Assembly (NCBI GenBank): GCA_021821235.1 | Contig: JAKACS010000061.1 | Location: 1-10,352, forward strand | Direction of reading: 5' to 3' | DNA: 10,352 nt | Source of the DNA: Bacillota bacterium | GTDB lineage: Bacteria; Bacillota; Bacilli; Bacillales_B; DSM-18226 | Shown here: one piece after another, positions 1-6,699 of the stretch | Position numbering within the stretch: the first letter of the stretch is position 1 | Layout: each line of letters opens with the position of its first letter | Translations under genes and position numbers: made by a program | The notes under the pieces: model-generated | The model's input: the letters and a program-made list of their open reading frames with translations, nothing else | Databases searched by the model: none | Told to the model about the DNA's origin: nothing

Positions 1-116
1 TCTCGGTCCACTTTTCGCTTACTGTCAGCAAACACAAAGCCAATGGCATCTGCTCCATATTCAACTGCTGCCAGCGCTGTTTCCCGGTCTTTGATTCCGC
101 AAATTTTCACGTTCAT
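1..116 (-). CDS. trpF: Phosphoribosylanthranilate isomerase, N-terminal part (cut by window edge)
   Basis: This is the start of a reading frame that runs off the left edge; 38 complete codons are visible. It begins [20 protein letters not shown] and continues [17 protein letters not shown] is the first beta strand of the TrpF barrel and carries the conserved catalytic Cys (residue 6 here); the GADAIGFVF stretch is also typical of the family. TrpF isomerises N-(5'-phosphoribosyl)anthranilate to the 1-(2-carboxyphenylamino) form, the third step of tryptophan synthesis after chorismate, in the cytoplasm. The ATG overlaps the trpC stop codon as ATGA, and AAGGAG lies 8 bases upstream inside trpC, so translation is probably coupled. 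The downstream genes, presumably trpB and trpA, are outside the window. Confidence 0.93.
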   Translation of the reverse strand, partial: MNVKICGIKDRETALAAVEYGADAIGFVFADSKRKVDR

Positions 117-904
117 TTCTTCTGCTCCTTAACGCCCAAATCGTGAAAGGATCCAAGGAGTTCATCGAGTTGGACGCTTTTCATCAATGCCTCTCCAACT
201 AAAATGCCATTTGCCCCCGCTTTTTTGACTCTCAATACATCTTCTTGATGATGAATTCCGCTTTCGCTAATGAGAATTGAGCCGCTTTCTTTTATGAGGG
301 GTGCGATGTTTTCCACGGTTTCGAGCGTTACATGAAACGTTTTTAAATCACGATTGTTAACGCCAATTAGTTTCGCCCCTACTTGGATCGCCCGTCTTGC
401 TTCCGCCTCATTATGAACTTCAACGAGAACTTCAAGTCCAAGTCTTTTTGCATAATCATAAAGCTCTTCAAGCAGTTTGTCATCGAGCGCCGCAACAATC
501 AATAAAATTAGATCGGCTCCATTTGCAGCTGCGGTATCGATTTGCACCGAATCAATAATAAAATCCTTGCATAATATTGGAAGGGAAACAGCATTTTTAA
601 CCGTTTTCAAGTCGGCAAATGAGCCCTGAAAAAAGGTCGTATCTGTTAACACGGAAATCGCTGCTGCTCCATTTTCTTCGTATTTTCGCGCCTGTTCAAC
701 CGGGTTTGCCTTGTTGTTGATAACCCCTTTTGAAGGAGAAGCGCGTTTGAATTCAGCAATGATCCCGAATGCATCCGGTTCCTCCAGCTTTTTGATCAGC
801 GATCTTCTTTCAGTTGCTGCTTGCGTAGTTGATACTTTCTGTTCTTTCAGTTGCTGAACTTCTTTTCGTTTTTCGTCTAGAATTCGCTCAAGGATTGTCT
901 CCAC
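113..904 (-). CDS. trpC: Indole-3-glycerol phosphate synthase
   Basis: At 263 residues this is the usual length for a single-domain TrpC barrel. TrpC closes the indole ring, converting the carboxyphenylamino-deoxyribulose phosphate made by TrpF into indole-3-glycerol phosphate with loss of CO2 and water. Family signatures are visible in order: [13 protein letters not shown] at 48-60 (E51, K53), LPILCKDF at 108-115 (K113), LVEVHN at 160-165 (E162), GVNNRDL at 181-187 and LISESGI at 211-217 (E214, S215). These correspond to the known substrate and catalytic residues of the family. The C-terminal GILVGEALM holds the phosphate-binding strand. The start is GTG, placed directly after the trpD TAA, with AAGGAGG 8 bases upstream; no ATG competes. 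The end overlaps trpF by four bases. The protein contains no tryptophan. Confidence 0.97.
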   Translation of the reverse strand: METILERILDEKRKEVQQLKEQKVSTTQAATERRSLIKKLEEPDAFGIIAEFKRASPSKGVINNKANPVEQARKYEENGAAAISVLTDTTFFQGSFADLKTVKNAVSLPILCKDFIIDSVQIDTAAANGADLILLIVAALDDKLLEELYDYAKRLGLEVLVEVHNEAEARRAIQVGAKLIGVNNRDLKTFHVTLETVENIAPLIKESGSILISESGIHHQEDVLRVKKAGANGILVGEALMKSVQLDELLGSFHDLGVKEQKK

Positions 905-1930
905 TTACATGGCCTCCTTTTTGCGGGCTTGAGATTTTTCAATTAATTGCTGAAGTTTTTGATAAGCGGCACCGGATTCAATGCTATCTTTGGCCACTTT
1001 AATTCCGTCCTGAATTGTTTCTGCCTTCATTGCTGTAAAAATACCGATCCCTGCATTTAGCAAAACAGTATCAAGATAAGCTCCCCCTTCTCCTTTTAAA
1101 ACCGACAATAAAATTTTGGCGTTGTCTTCGGCATTTCCTCCCTTAATGGCTTCGTTATTATAACGTGAAAGACCAATTTCTTCGGGATAAAAGGATTTCA
1201 ATTGGATTGTCTGGTTGTCTAAAATCGCGATATGGTTTTCACCTTGCAATGACGCTTCATCCATATAGCCGGCACCATTGATCACCGTTGCCCGCTTACG
1301 GCCAAGGGTGCGCAATACTTCTGCAAATGGTTCAAGCAAGTCGCGGCGGTAAACACCAAGCAATTGATAGTCGAGATCGATCGGGTTTGTCAGCGGCCCG
1401 ATAAAATTAAAAATGGTTGGAATTTTTAATTGTTTGCGAACCGTCATCACTTTTTTCAACTTTGGATGAACATGTGGAGCATATAAAAACGCAACCCCGA
1501 TTTCCTGTAAAATTTCCTCTGTTTCCTCTGCCGGCAAGCTCAGATTCACACCAAGAAATTCAAGGACATCCGCGCTTCCCGTTTTACTTGAAATGCTGTG
1601 ATTTCCATGCTTTGCAACCGGAATCCCTGCTCCCGCGATGACAAAAGCGGATGTCGTGCTAATGTTAAAGCTCGATGAGCCATCCCCTCCTGTTCCGCAG
1701 TTATCGAGAACATTCGGAAACTTATTTGTAAATTTTAATGTATTCTCTTTCAACGCTCGGACAATGCCGGCTATTTCCTCAACTGTTTCTCCTTTTGCTT
1801 TTAAGCCCATAAGGAATGCAGCAATTTCACTTTCTGATACTTCTTCTTGCAAAATTACTTTTACGGCCTCTTTCATTTCATTTTCGGTAAACGATTGCTG
1901 TTCAGCTAAGCGAAGTAGATAATCCTTCAT
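905..1930 (-). CDS. trpD: Anthranilate phosphoribosyltransferase
   Basis: This 341-residue protein matches the normal TrpD length of about 335-345. It transfers phosphoribose from PRPP to anthranilate, the second step of the pathway, as a cytoplasmic homodimer. The N-terminal helical domain covers about 1-70. PRPP-binding GTGGDG is at 79-84, NIST at 89-92, and the family hallmark KHGNHSISSKTGSADVLE at 107-124. The metal-binding DE pair is D224-E225 in GYMDEAS. The ATG at 1930 lies inside the trpG reading frame, giving a 29-base overlap, with AAGGAAG about 8 bases upstream. The TAA stop touches the trpC GTG. In some enterobacteria TrpD is fused to TrpG; here the two are separate but overlapping genes. 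The protein contains no tryptophan. Confidence 0.98.
   Translation of the reverse strand: MKDYLLRLAEQQSFTENEMKEAVKVILQEEVSESEIAAFLMGLKAKGETVEEIAGIVRALKENTLKFTNKFPNVLDNCGTGGDGSSSFNISTTSAFVIAGAGIPVAKHGNHSISSKTGSADVLEFLGVNLSLPAEETEEILQEIGVAFLYAPHVHPKLKKVMTVRKQLKIPTIFNFIGPLTNPIDLDYQLLGVYRRDLLEPFAEVLRTLGRKRATVINGAGYMDEASLQGENHIAILDNQTIQLKSFYPEEIGLSRYNNEAIKGGNAEDNAKILLSVLKGEGGAYLDTVLLNAGIGIFTAMKAETIQDGIKVAKDSIESGAAYQKLQQLIEKSQARKKEAM
913..919 (-). promoter_or_regulatory. Ribosome binding site of trpC (decides a GTG start)
   Basis: AAGGAGG, a full match to the Shine-Dalgarno core, lies in the last codons of trpD with 8 bases before the GTG at 904-902. It fixes the non-ATG start of trpC immediately after the trpD stop. 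Confidence 0.85.
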
Positions 1931-2510
1931 TGTTCTTCTTCCTTTCTGCTAATTGAATAAAGTTTTTTAACATTTGTCTTCCTAATGGAGTTCCAATCGA
2001 TTCTGGATGAAACTGCAGGCCATATACCGGGTGTTGCCGGTGCTCAATTGCCATCACTTCCCGGTCGTCCATTGACAAAGCCGTGCATTGCAATTGTTCC
2101 GGTAGACTGCTTTTTTCGACTGATAATGAATGATAGCGCATCACTTCGAGCGGACTTGTTAAATAATCAAACATGCGTCCTGAATGGGTAATGAAAGATG
2201 TTTTCCCATGTTTAATTGTGGAAGCTTGCTTAATTTCTGCTCCAAATGCGTATGCAATGGCCTGATGCCCAAGGCAAATGCCAAGAATAGGAATTTCTTT
2301 GTAAAAAGTTTGAATGACTTCAACGCAAATTCCAGCATCTTCAGGCCTGCCAGGACCTGGTGAGAGAATAATTGCTGTTGGGTTTAGTTCTTTAATCTGC
2401 TCAATCGTTACTTGATTGTTGCGAAAAACCTTCACTTCCTCGCCCAATTCTCCTAAATATTGAAAAAGATTGAAGGTAAAGGAGTCAAAATTATCAATCA
2501 GTATAATCAT
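1902..2510 (-). CDS. trpG: Anthranilate synthase component II (glutamine amidotransferase)
   Basis: This 202-residue class I glutamine amidotransferase releases ammonia from glutamine for TrpE. The catalytic triad is visible: C79 in GICLGHQ, H168 and E170 in LQFHPES. The oxyanion PGPG is at 51-54 and the YHSL motif of TrpG/PabA proteins at 126-129. In B. subtilis one TrpG/PabA protein serves both tryptophan and folate synthesis from the folate operon. Here the gene sits inside the trp operon, so it is probably devoted to TrpE. Whether a separate pabA exists elsewhere cannot be seen, and sequence alone separates TrpG from PabA poorly. The ATG overlaps the trpE stop as ATGA, and the last 29 bases overlap trpD. 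There is no tryptophan residue. Confidence 0.95.
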   Translation of the reverse strand: MIILIDNFDSFTFNLFQYLGELGEEVKVFRNNQVTIEQIKELNPTAIILSPGPGRPEDAGICVEVIQTFYKEIPILGICLGHQAIAYAFGAEIKQASTIKHGKTSFITHSGRMFDYLTSPLEVMRYHSLSVEKSSLPEQLQCTALSMDDREVMAIEHRQHPVYGLQFHPESIGTPLGRQMLKNFIQLAERKKNNEGLSTSLS

Positions 2511-3892
2511 TTTCCACCCTCCAAAAATGACCTCATTTTATTTATCGTTTCTTCATATTCCATTTCCGGAGCTGAATCATAGACGATTCCGGCACCGGCT
2601 TGGATATAGGCAATGCCTTGTTTTAAAATCATCGTCCGGATTGCCAGCGCAAAATCGATATTTCCATTGGAAGAAAGATAGCCGATTGCTCCAGAATATA
2701 AGCCGCGTTTCTTCTTTTCTAATTGATTAATGATTTCCATTGCCCGAATCTTTGGTGCCCCGGAAACCGTTCCAGCAGGAATACAGGCAGCAAGCGCGTC
2801 TAAGGCTGTTTTATCCTCTGAAAGCGTCCCGCTGATTTCTGACACAAGATGCATGACATGGCGGAACTTTTCAATTGTCTTGTATTTTTCCACTGTAACT
2901 GTACCAAATTGGCAGACACGGCCAAGATCATTTCGTCCCAGATCAACAAGCATTTTATGTTCAGCCAACTCTTTTTCATCATTTTGCAGTTCATTCTCCA
3001 AACAGGCATCTTCGTCGTTTGTTTTTCCCCGTCTTCTTGTTCCGGCAATGGGGTTGGCGATCACGGTTTCCCCTCTTGTCTTTACAAGGCTTTCCGGTGA
3101 TGACCCAATTACCGTGTACTCTTCAAAATCGATATAAAACATATATGGCGTTGGGTTATTGGCACGGTGCTTGCGGTATAAAGACAACGGCGAACCGGAA
3201 AAGGCAGATTTCATCCGCTGCGACAAGACCACTTGAAAGATATCCCCGGCAACAATGTGCTCTTTCGCTTTTAAAACATGGTTCATAAATTCTTCCTTGC
3301 TTGTTTCCGGTTCAAATTTGCCAAAAGTAACATCTTCGAGCTCTGCATGCTGAAGCGGCCGTTTTAATTCTGCAAGCCTTTTTTGAACCCTTGCCTCCAA
3401 TTCGGCGTTATCTTCATCGTTTTCACCGACGGCAACAATAAAAACTTTTTCCTCCAGATGATCGAAGACAATTACTTCATCATAGATCATTAAGTGGGTA
3501 TCCGGCATGTTTAATTCATCTGGAAGAAGTGTACCAATTTGTTCGAACTGGCGAATCACATCGTACCCGATATAGCCAACCGCACCGCTTAGAAATGGAA
3601 TTGAACATGGAACTGACTCTCGAAATGGCAAAAGCCCTTTAAGTACTTCTAATGGATTTCCCTTTACCTTTGTTCTTTCCCCTGAGCGTGTTGTGATTTC
3701 ACAGCAATCGCCATTAGAAAAAAACTCTTTCGTCGGCTCAGAACCAATAAAGGAAAACCGGCCTGACTCACTGTATTTATGTGAGCTTTCCAACAGAAAT
3801 TTCTTCCGTCCGGAAATTTTTTGCAAAATAGCAATAGGTGTCAATGTATCTCCTTTTATTTCTCGAATCAGATAGTCAGTTTTTGTTTTCAT
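2507..3892 (-). CDS. trpE: Anthranilate synthase component I
   Basis: This 461-residue chorismate-binding enzyme converts chorismate plus ammonia to anthranilate and pyruvate, the committed step of tryptophan synthesis. It is at the short end of the TrpE range, as in other bacilli. The N-terminal LLES at 33-36 and NNPTPYMF at 245-252 match the known tryptophan feedback site, so allosteric inhibition is expected. Catalytic-domain motifs follow: PIAGTRRRG at 281-289, EHKMLVDLGRND at 311-322, GTVSGAPK at 374-381, and the C-terminal GAGIVYDSAPEMEYEET. The retained LLES site argues for TrpE rather than PabB. The ATG has AAGGAG 9 bases upstream, just after the second T-box terminator. It is the first gene of the operon. 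The protein has no tryptophan residue. Confidence 0.97.
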   Translation of the reverse strand: MKTKTDYLIREIKGDTLTPIAILQKISGRKKFLLESSHKYSESGRFSFIGSEPTKEFFSNGDCCEITTRSGERTKVKGNPLEVLKGLLPFRESVPCSIPFLSGAVGYIGYDVIRQFEQIGTLLPDELNMPDTHLMIYDEVIVFDHLEEKVFIVAVGENDEDNAELEARVQKRLAELKRPLQHAELEDVTFGKFEPETSKEEFMNHVLKAKEHIVAGDIFQVVLSQRMKSAFSGSPLSLYRKHRANNPTPYMFYIDFEEYTVIGSSPESLVKTRGETVIANPIAGTRRRGKTNDEDACLENELQNDEKELAEHKMLVDLGRNDLGRVCQFGTVTVEKYKTIEKFRHVMHLVSEISGTLSEDKTALDALAACIPAGTVSGAPKIRAMEIINQLEKKKRGLYSGAIGYLSSNGNIDFALAIRTMILKQGIAYIQAGAGIVYDSAPEMEYEETINKMRSFLEGGK

Positions 3893-3910
3893 CTCTTAAC
3901 ACTCCTTACA

Positions 3911-3964
3911 AAATAAAAATCGCCCTCTATATGCATTGAGCGATAATGCATATAGAGGGCGATT
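3911..3964 (-). terminator. Intrinsic terminator of T-box 2
   Basis: Arms at 3945-3964 and 3918-3937 pair perfectly over 20 bp around a 7-base loop, followed on the minus strand by a TTTTTATTTT tract. The trpE ribosome binding site comes directly after. This is a very stable terminator, broken only when its left arm is drawn into the antiterminator. Confidence 0.95.
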
Positions 3965-4200
3965 CTTGATCGCGGTGCCACCTCTTTTTGAACCAGGAGT
4001 CCCTGTTTCCTTTTTCAGACACGGGAGCTTTTCGTCCGATGCCCTATCCTTTTAACGGCGGAAACCCGTGCAGTCCTACTGAAAGTTCAAACTGCCACTT
4101 GCAAGCCCATTCCCCAAATACATTCATACCGGATTTCCACCATCACCGGCTCTCTGTGAAGATTGAATAAGGGTACTCCTCTTGCGCAACGCTTTATCTT
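3911..4200 (-). ncRNA. T-box riboswitch 2 (trpE-proximal), tRNA-Trp specific
   Basis: This is a complete T-box leader. The 5' part has the AGGAGTA bulge motif and the distal Stem I loop AGAGAGCCGGTGATGGTGG (from 4155). The specifier loop reads GGGGAATGGGC, with UGG (Trp) at 4109-4107. Further down, AGAGG (3985-3981), the bulge TGGCACC (3980-3974) and GCG (3973-3971) can pair with CGC (3961-3959) and CCTCT (3958-3954) to make the antiterminator. The same 3' strand is also the left arm of a 20-bp terminator, so the two folds exclude each other. The UGGC in the bulge complements a tRNA end of GCCA, as in tRNA-Trp with discriminator G. Uncharged tRNA-Trp should therefore permit trp transcription. 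The 5' limit is approximate. Confidence 0.95.
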
Positions 4201-4213
4201 TATCAATTTTAGG

Positions 4214-4250
4214 GCTCTGTTGGCTGATAGTTTTCCATGCAGCAAAGAGC
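4214..4250 (-). other. Possible hairpin linking the two T-boxes
   Basis: Between the first terminator and the second Stem I, GCTCT (4250-4246) can pair with AGAGC (4218-4214). The pairing continues inward through TTG/CAA and CTG/CAG with single-base bulges. It contains no T-box motif. It may be an insulating stem that keeps the two riboswitches folding separately, or chance. Confidence 0.35.
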
Positions 4251-4266
4251 TTTTACATATCCTCTC

Positions 4267-4306
4267 AAAAACAAAAAGAGCCTCCCATCCAAAAAGGACG
4301 GAAGAC
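4267..4306 (-). terminator. Intrinsic terminator of T-box 1
   Basis: GTCTTCCGTCC (4306-4296) pairs with GGATGGGAGGC (4290-4280) over 11 bp, including three G-U pairs, around a loop of five U. It is followed by TCTTTTTGTTTTT. By inspection it is clearly weaker than the 20-bp terminator of T-box 2. Confidence 0.9.
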
Positions 4307-4551
4307 CCGTGGTGCCACCTTCATTAGCCGAATATCGGCTCACTCTACCAGTATCGAAGCTATCCGCTTGAATACCTGTCTCATGTAACGATGAGATTTT
4401 CGCCAAATCCTACTGCCATTAGCGGGTTCGGTTTGGAGCTCCGAAGTCCATTCACTATCACGTCTACACTGATTCACACCAACCATCAGTTCTCTTTTCG
4501 TATTCGTGAAAGCTACTACTCTTCATCAATGCTGTTATCAACTTCTAGAAT
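4267..4551 (-). ncRNA. T-box riboswitch 1 (promoter-proximal), tRNA-Trp specific
   Basis: This is the first of two T-box elements in the trp leader. It shows GATGAAGAGTAGTA near the Stem I base, the distal loop AGAGAACTGATGGTTGGTG (from 4495) and a specifier loop GTGAATGGAC with UGG (Trp) at 4450-4448. A perfect 6-bp Stem III hairpin lies at 4340-4326. Then AAGG (4321-4318), the bulge TGGCACC (4317-4311) and ACGG (4310-4307) can pair with CCGT (4301-4298) and CCTT (4297-4294) as the antiterminator, competing with the terminator at 4306-4280. The bulge again fits a GCCA tRNA end. The 5' limit is set from the predicted promoter at 4558-4586. Confidence 0.95.
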
Positions 4552-4557
4552 GATTTT

Positions 4558-4586
4558 ATCTTAAATCAACAAAATAAATCTGTCAA
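4558..4586 (-). promoter_or_regulatory. Probable sigma-A promoter of the trp operon
   Basis: A consensus -35 box TTGACA (4586-4581) is followed after exactly 17 bases by TAAGAT (4563-4558), a 4 of 6 match to TATAAT. Transcription would start near 4550, a few bases before the first T-box. TAAAAT a few bases further on is a better -10 by sequence but its spacing of about 22 is too long. Confidence 0.75.
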
Positions 4587-4613
4587 GAATAAATTTTCAA
4601 ATTTTCGAAACAA

Positions 4614-5249
4614 TCATAGTAGTTTTTTTAATTTTTGCCGCCAAACTTCTGCAAGAGCTGCAACGGATAAGATTTTTTCCACCCCTGCTTTATTATCCTG
4701 GTTGTGAAAAAGGATCGTGTTGGCAAATAGAACAGAAACGCGGTTTGGTTCTTTTTCAAGCCATTTAATTTTTGAATCGCTATTAATCTTGCCCTCTTCA
4801 AGAACACGGAAGAAATAACCCGTATACCCCGATGCAAATATGCGATTTAAAAATTGCCCCTCGCAATTAAATTTTGAAATAGTTGAGCACGGTATCCTCC
4901 CTTGGGTCACCTGCACAATGGCAGTGCCGATTTTAAAAATATCCCCGATGCAGACATCCTCTTCCATCATCCCGGATGCCGTAATATTTTCACCAAGTGC
5001 GGGAGAAAGTAAATGCTTGCCAAACTGTTTGCTCCAATAAGAATAATGTTCAAATGGATATAAGCAAACAGCCCGGTCCACACCGCCATGAAATTCCACA
5101 TTTTCTACTCCATCACCAATAAATCCGCCTTTTTTCAATTCAGTTGACAAAACGGTTTGTTTTCCAATTCCTGAACGTTCAATGGTTTCACTCCATCTAA
5201 ATTCCCGAGGTCTACCAACCGCCAAATTAACAATTTCCGGTGCTGCCAT
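4614..5249 (-). CDS. MOSC-domain protein, YiiM-like
   Basis: This 211-residue soluble protein has an MOSC (molybdenum cofactor sulfurase C-terminal) fold over about 20-160. The family pattern VEFHGGVDRAVCLYP is at 51-65, LGENIT at 85-90, and the conserved cysteine is C121 in GRIPC. The last 45 residues resemble the short helical domain found at the end of YiiM-type proteins. E. coli YiiM takes part in molybdenum-cofactor-dependent reduction of N-hydroxylated bases and similar compounds. Bacillus has related proteins such as YflK, but the substrate here is unknown. The ATG has GGGGAG about 7 bases upstream. The gene is divergent from the exporter gene. No terminator is seen between its stop and the trp promoter 28 bases beyond. 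It contains four tryptophans, unlike the Trp enzymes beside it. Confidence 0.85.
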   Translation of the reverse strand: MAAPEIVNLAVGRPREFRWSETIERSGIGKQTVLSTELKKGGFIGDGVENVEFHGGVDRAVCLYPFEHYSYWSKQFGKHLLSPALGENITASGMMEEDVCIGDIFKIGTAIVQVTQGRIPCSTISKFNCEGQFLNRIFASGYTGYFFRVLEEGKINSDSKIKWLEKEPNRVSVLFANTILFHNQDNKAGVEKILSVAALAEVWRQKLKKLL

Positions 5250-5356
5250 TTATTCTCCCCTGCTTCCATTAAAAGGATTCATTCTACTTTGTTATTTTAA
5301 AATAAAACAGCCAATATTAACATTAGCAAAACGAAAGAAAGCGGTGAAATTTTTCG
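5250..5356. promoter_or_regulatory. Divergent intergenic region between the MOSC and exporter genes
   Basis: This AT-rich 107-base gap must hold the promoters of both divergent genes. A perfect 14-base palindrome, TTATTTTAAAATAA, lies at 5292-5305 near its centre and could be an operator or chance in AT-rich DNA. On the minus strand TAGAAT resembles a -10 box for the MOSC gene, but no good -35 box accompanies it. I could not place a convincing promoter for the exporter gene either. Confidence 0.4.
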
Positions 5357-6643
5357 ATGGAAAATAGTGAACAATTGTGTTCGAATCCAGTGGCGGCAAA
5401 AAAGCAGGAATCAAAAGGGGAAAAAAAGTTTGGTGAAATCGCAAAGCAAAAATGGGCGATCCTTTCCCTGTCTTCGATTCCGCTTGTCATGACATTGGGA
5501 AATTCTATGTTAATCCCTGTATTGCCTTCAATGGAAAAAAAGCTATCGGTTTCATCGATTCAAACGAGTATGATCATTACGGTCTATTCAATCGTCGCCA
5601 TCCTACTTATTCCATTGGCCGGCTATTTATCAGACCATATAGGGAGAAAAAAAGTCATTATTCCAAGTCTTATCACCGCTGGAATTGGAGGTCTTATCTC
5701 TGGCATTGCTGCATGGAAAATGAATGACGCATACTGGGTAATTTTAATTGGCAGAGCGCTGCAAGGTGTTGGAGCATCTGGCGCTTTTCCGATTGTTCTT
5801 CCACTTGTTGGTGATATGTTTCAAAACGAGGATGATGTTAGCAGCACACTTGGACTGATCGAAACCTCCAATACGTTCGGCAAAGTGCTAAGTCCAATTT
5901 TAGGAGCATTTTTAGCTGGTTACAGTTGGTTTTTACCATTTTTTTCAATTCCTATCTTTTGTGTCGTTTCGACCTTGTTGATGATCTTTCTTGTTAAATG
6001 TCCGAAAACTGCCGAAAAACCGTTGCCATTCAAACAATTTCTTACAAACTTAAAAACGATTTTTAAGCAAAAAGGGCATTGGCTATATGCCATCTTTTTC
6101 ATTGGCGGCATTCTCATGTTTGTCCTATTTGGCGTTTTGTTTTACCTATCCGAGATTTTTGAAACAGAGTACGGGATTAAAGATTTGAAAAAAGGCTTCT
6201 TTTTGGCTTTGCCTTTAGGTGCACTTTGCCTTGCATCGTATATTACCGGAAAAAGCATCAAAAAAAATAAAATTTTGATGAAATGGTTGATATTAGCTGG
6301 AATTGTTCTTACTGCAGCAGCAATTGCAAGCCTGTATTTTTCGATCAAACTTTGGTTTATGATTGCCATGTTTTTAGTTGCTGGCGTCGGGATTGGCATT
6401 GGACTTCCATGCCTTGATTCTTTAATCACTGAAGGCATTGAAAAAGAGGAACGGGGAACAGTCACATCGATTTACAGTTCAATGAGATTTATTGGAGTCG
6501 CTTCCGGCCCTCCTGTTATTGCTCTGTTGCTGAAATTCCCGCATCACTGGATTTTAGTAGTTCTTAGCAGCGTAAGTATCATTGCCGGAATCGTGACCTT
6601 TTTGGCTGTTCACCCTGGCATGCAGCAACCAAAGAAAGCATAG
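5357..6643 (+). CDS. Major facilitator superfamily exporter (DHA1-type, 12 helices)
   Basis: This 428-residue integral membrane protein has about 12 hydrophobic segments after a charged 32-residue N-terminal tail. Motif A is GYLSDHIGRKKVI at 89-101 between helices 2 and 3. The helix 4 motif-B arginine is R133 in GRALQGVGASG. Helix 5 has the antiporter-type motif C, GLIETSNTFGKVLSPILGAF from 166, which points to a proton-coupled drug or metabolite exporter. The substrate cannot be told; similarity to Bacillus multidrug or siderophore exporters is only an impression. The ATG has a weak ribosome binding site (GCGGTGAAA, about 8 to 11 bases upstream), so expression may be low or another start used, though no better one is seen. 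It is transcribed alone, divergent from the MOSC gene and convergent with fruA. Confidence 0.9.
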   Translation: MENSEQLCSNPVAAKKQESKGEKKFGEIAKQKWAILSLSSIPLVMTLGNSMLIPVLPSMEKKLSVSSIQTSMIITVYSIVAILLIPLAGYLSDHIGRKKVIIPSLITAGIGGLISGIAAWKMNDAYWVILIGRALQGVGASGAFPIVLPLVGDMFQNEDDVSSTLGLIETSNTFGKVLSPILGAFLAGYSWFLPFFSIPIFCVVSTLLMIFLVKCPKTAEKPLPFKQFLTNLKTIFKQKGHWLYAIFFIGGILMFVLFGVLFYLSEIFETEYGIKDLKKGFFLALPLGALCLASYITGKSIKKNKILMKWLILAGIVLTAAAIASLYFSIKLWFMIAMFLVAGVGIGIGLPCLDSLITEGIEKEERGTVTSIYSSMRFIGVASGPPVIALLLKFPHHWILVVLSSVSIIAGIVTFLAVHPGMQQPKKA

Positions 6644-6645
6644 GT

Positions 6646-6699
6646 AAGTAAACGAAAAAGCCGGAAATGAAAATCCATTCCCGGCTTTTTCGTTTACTT
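6646..6699. terminator. Bidirectional intrinsic terminator between the exporter gene and fruA
   Basis: Arms 6646-6664 and 6681-6699 are perfect inverted complements over 19 bases. They continue inward as AATG/CATT after one mismatch (6665/6680), with a 6-base loop. Both strands give a GC-rich core CCGG followed by CTTTTTCGTTT, so it should stop transcription from either side. The right arm includes the fruA stop codon and its last lysine codon. Confidence 0.93.

Noticed and set aside
2730..3288. Plus-strand open frames opposite trpE
   Set aside because: They are shadows of a fully conserved trpE frame, with no ribosome binding sites or family motifs.
3988..4388. Plus-strand open frames over the trp leader
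   Set aside because: They are antisense to two clearly recognisable T-box RNAs, resemble no protein I know and lack ribosome binding sites.
4209..4406. Open frame of 65 codons on the minus strand in the trp leader, a possible leader peptide
   Set aside because: It runs through the T-box 1 terminator and antiterminator, has no ribosome binding site and no run of Trp codons. The RNA structures explain the region better.
3893..4613. TRAP-type control of trp, as in B. subtilis
   Set aside because: No series of spaced GAG/UAG triplets is present; two T-boxes account for the leader.
4587..4613. AT-rich repeat of AAAATTT just after the MOSC gene as a terminator
   Set aside because: It has no GC stem and no loop plus T-run of the intrinsic type; likely simple AT-rich sequence.
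5357..6643. Exporter as a tryptophan or aromatic amino acid transporter linked to the trp operon
   Set aside because: It is on the other strand beyond the MOSC gene, has no T-box of its own, and its motif C points to a drug-type antiporter.
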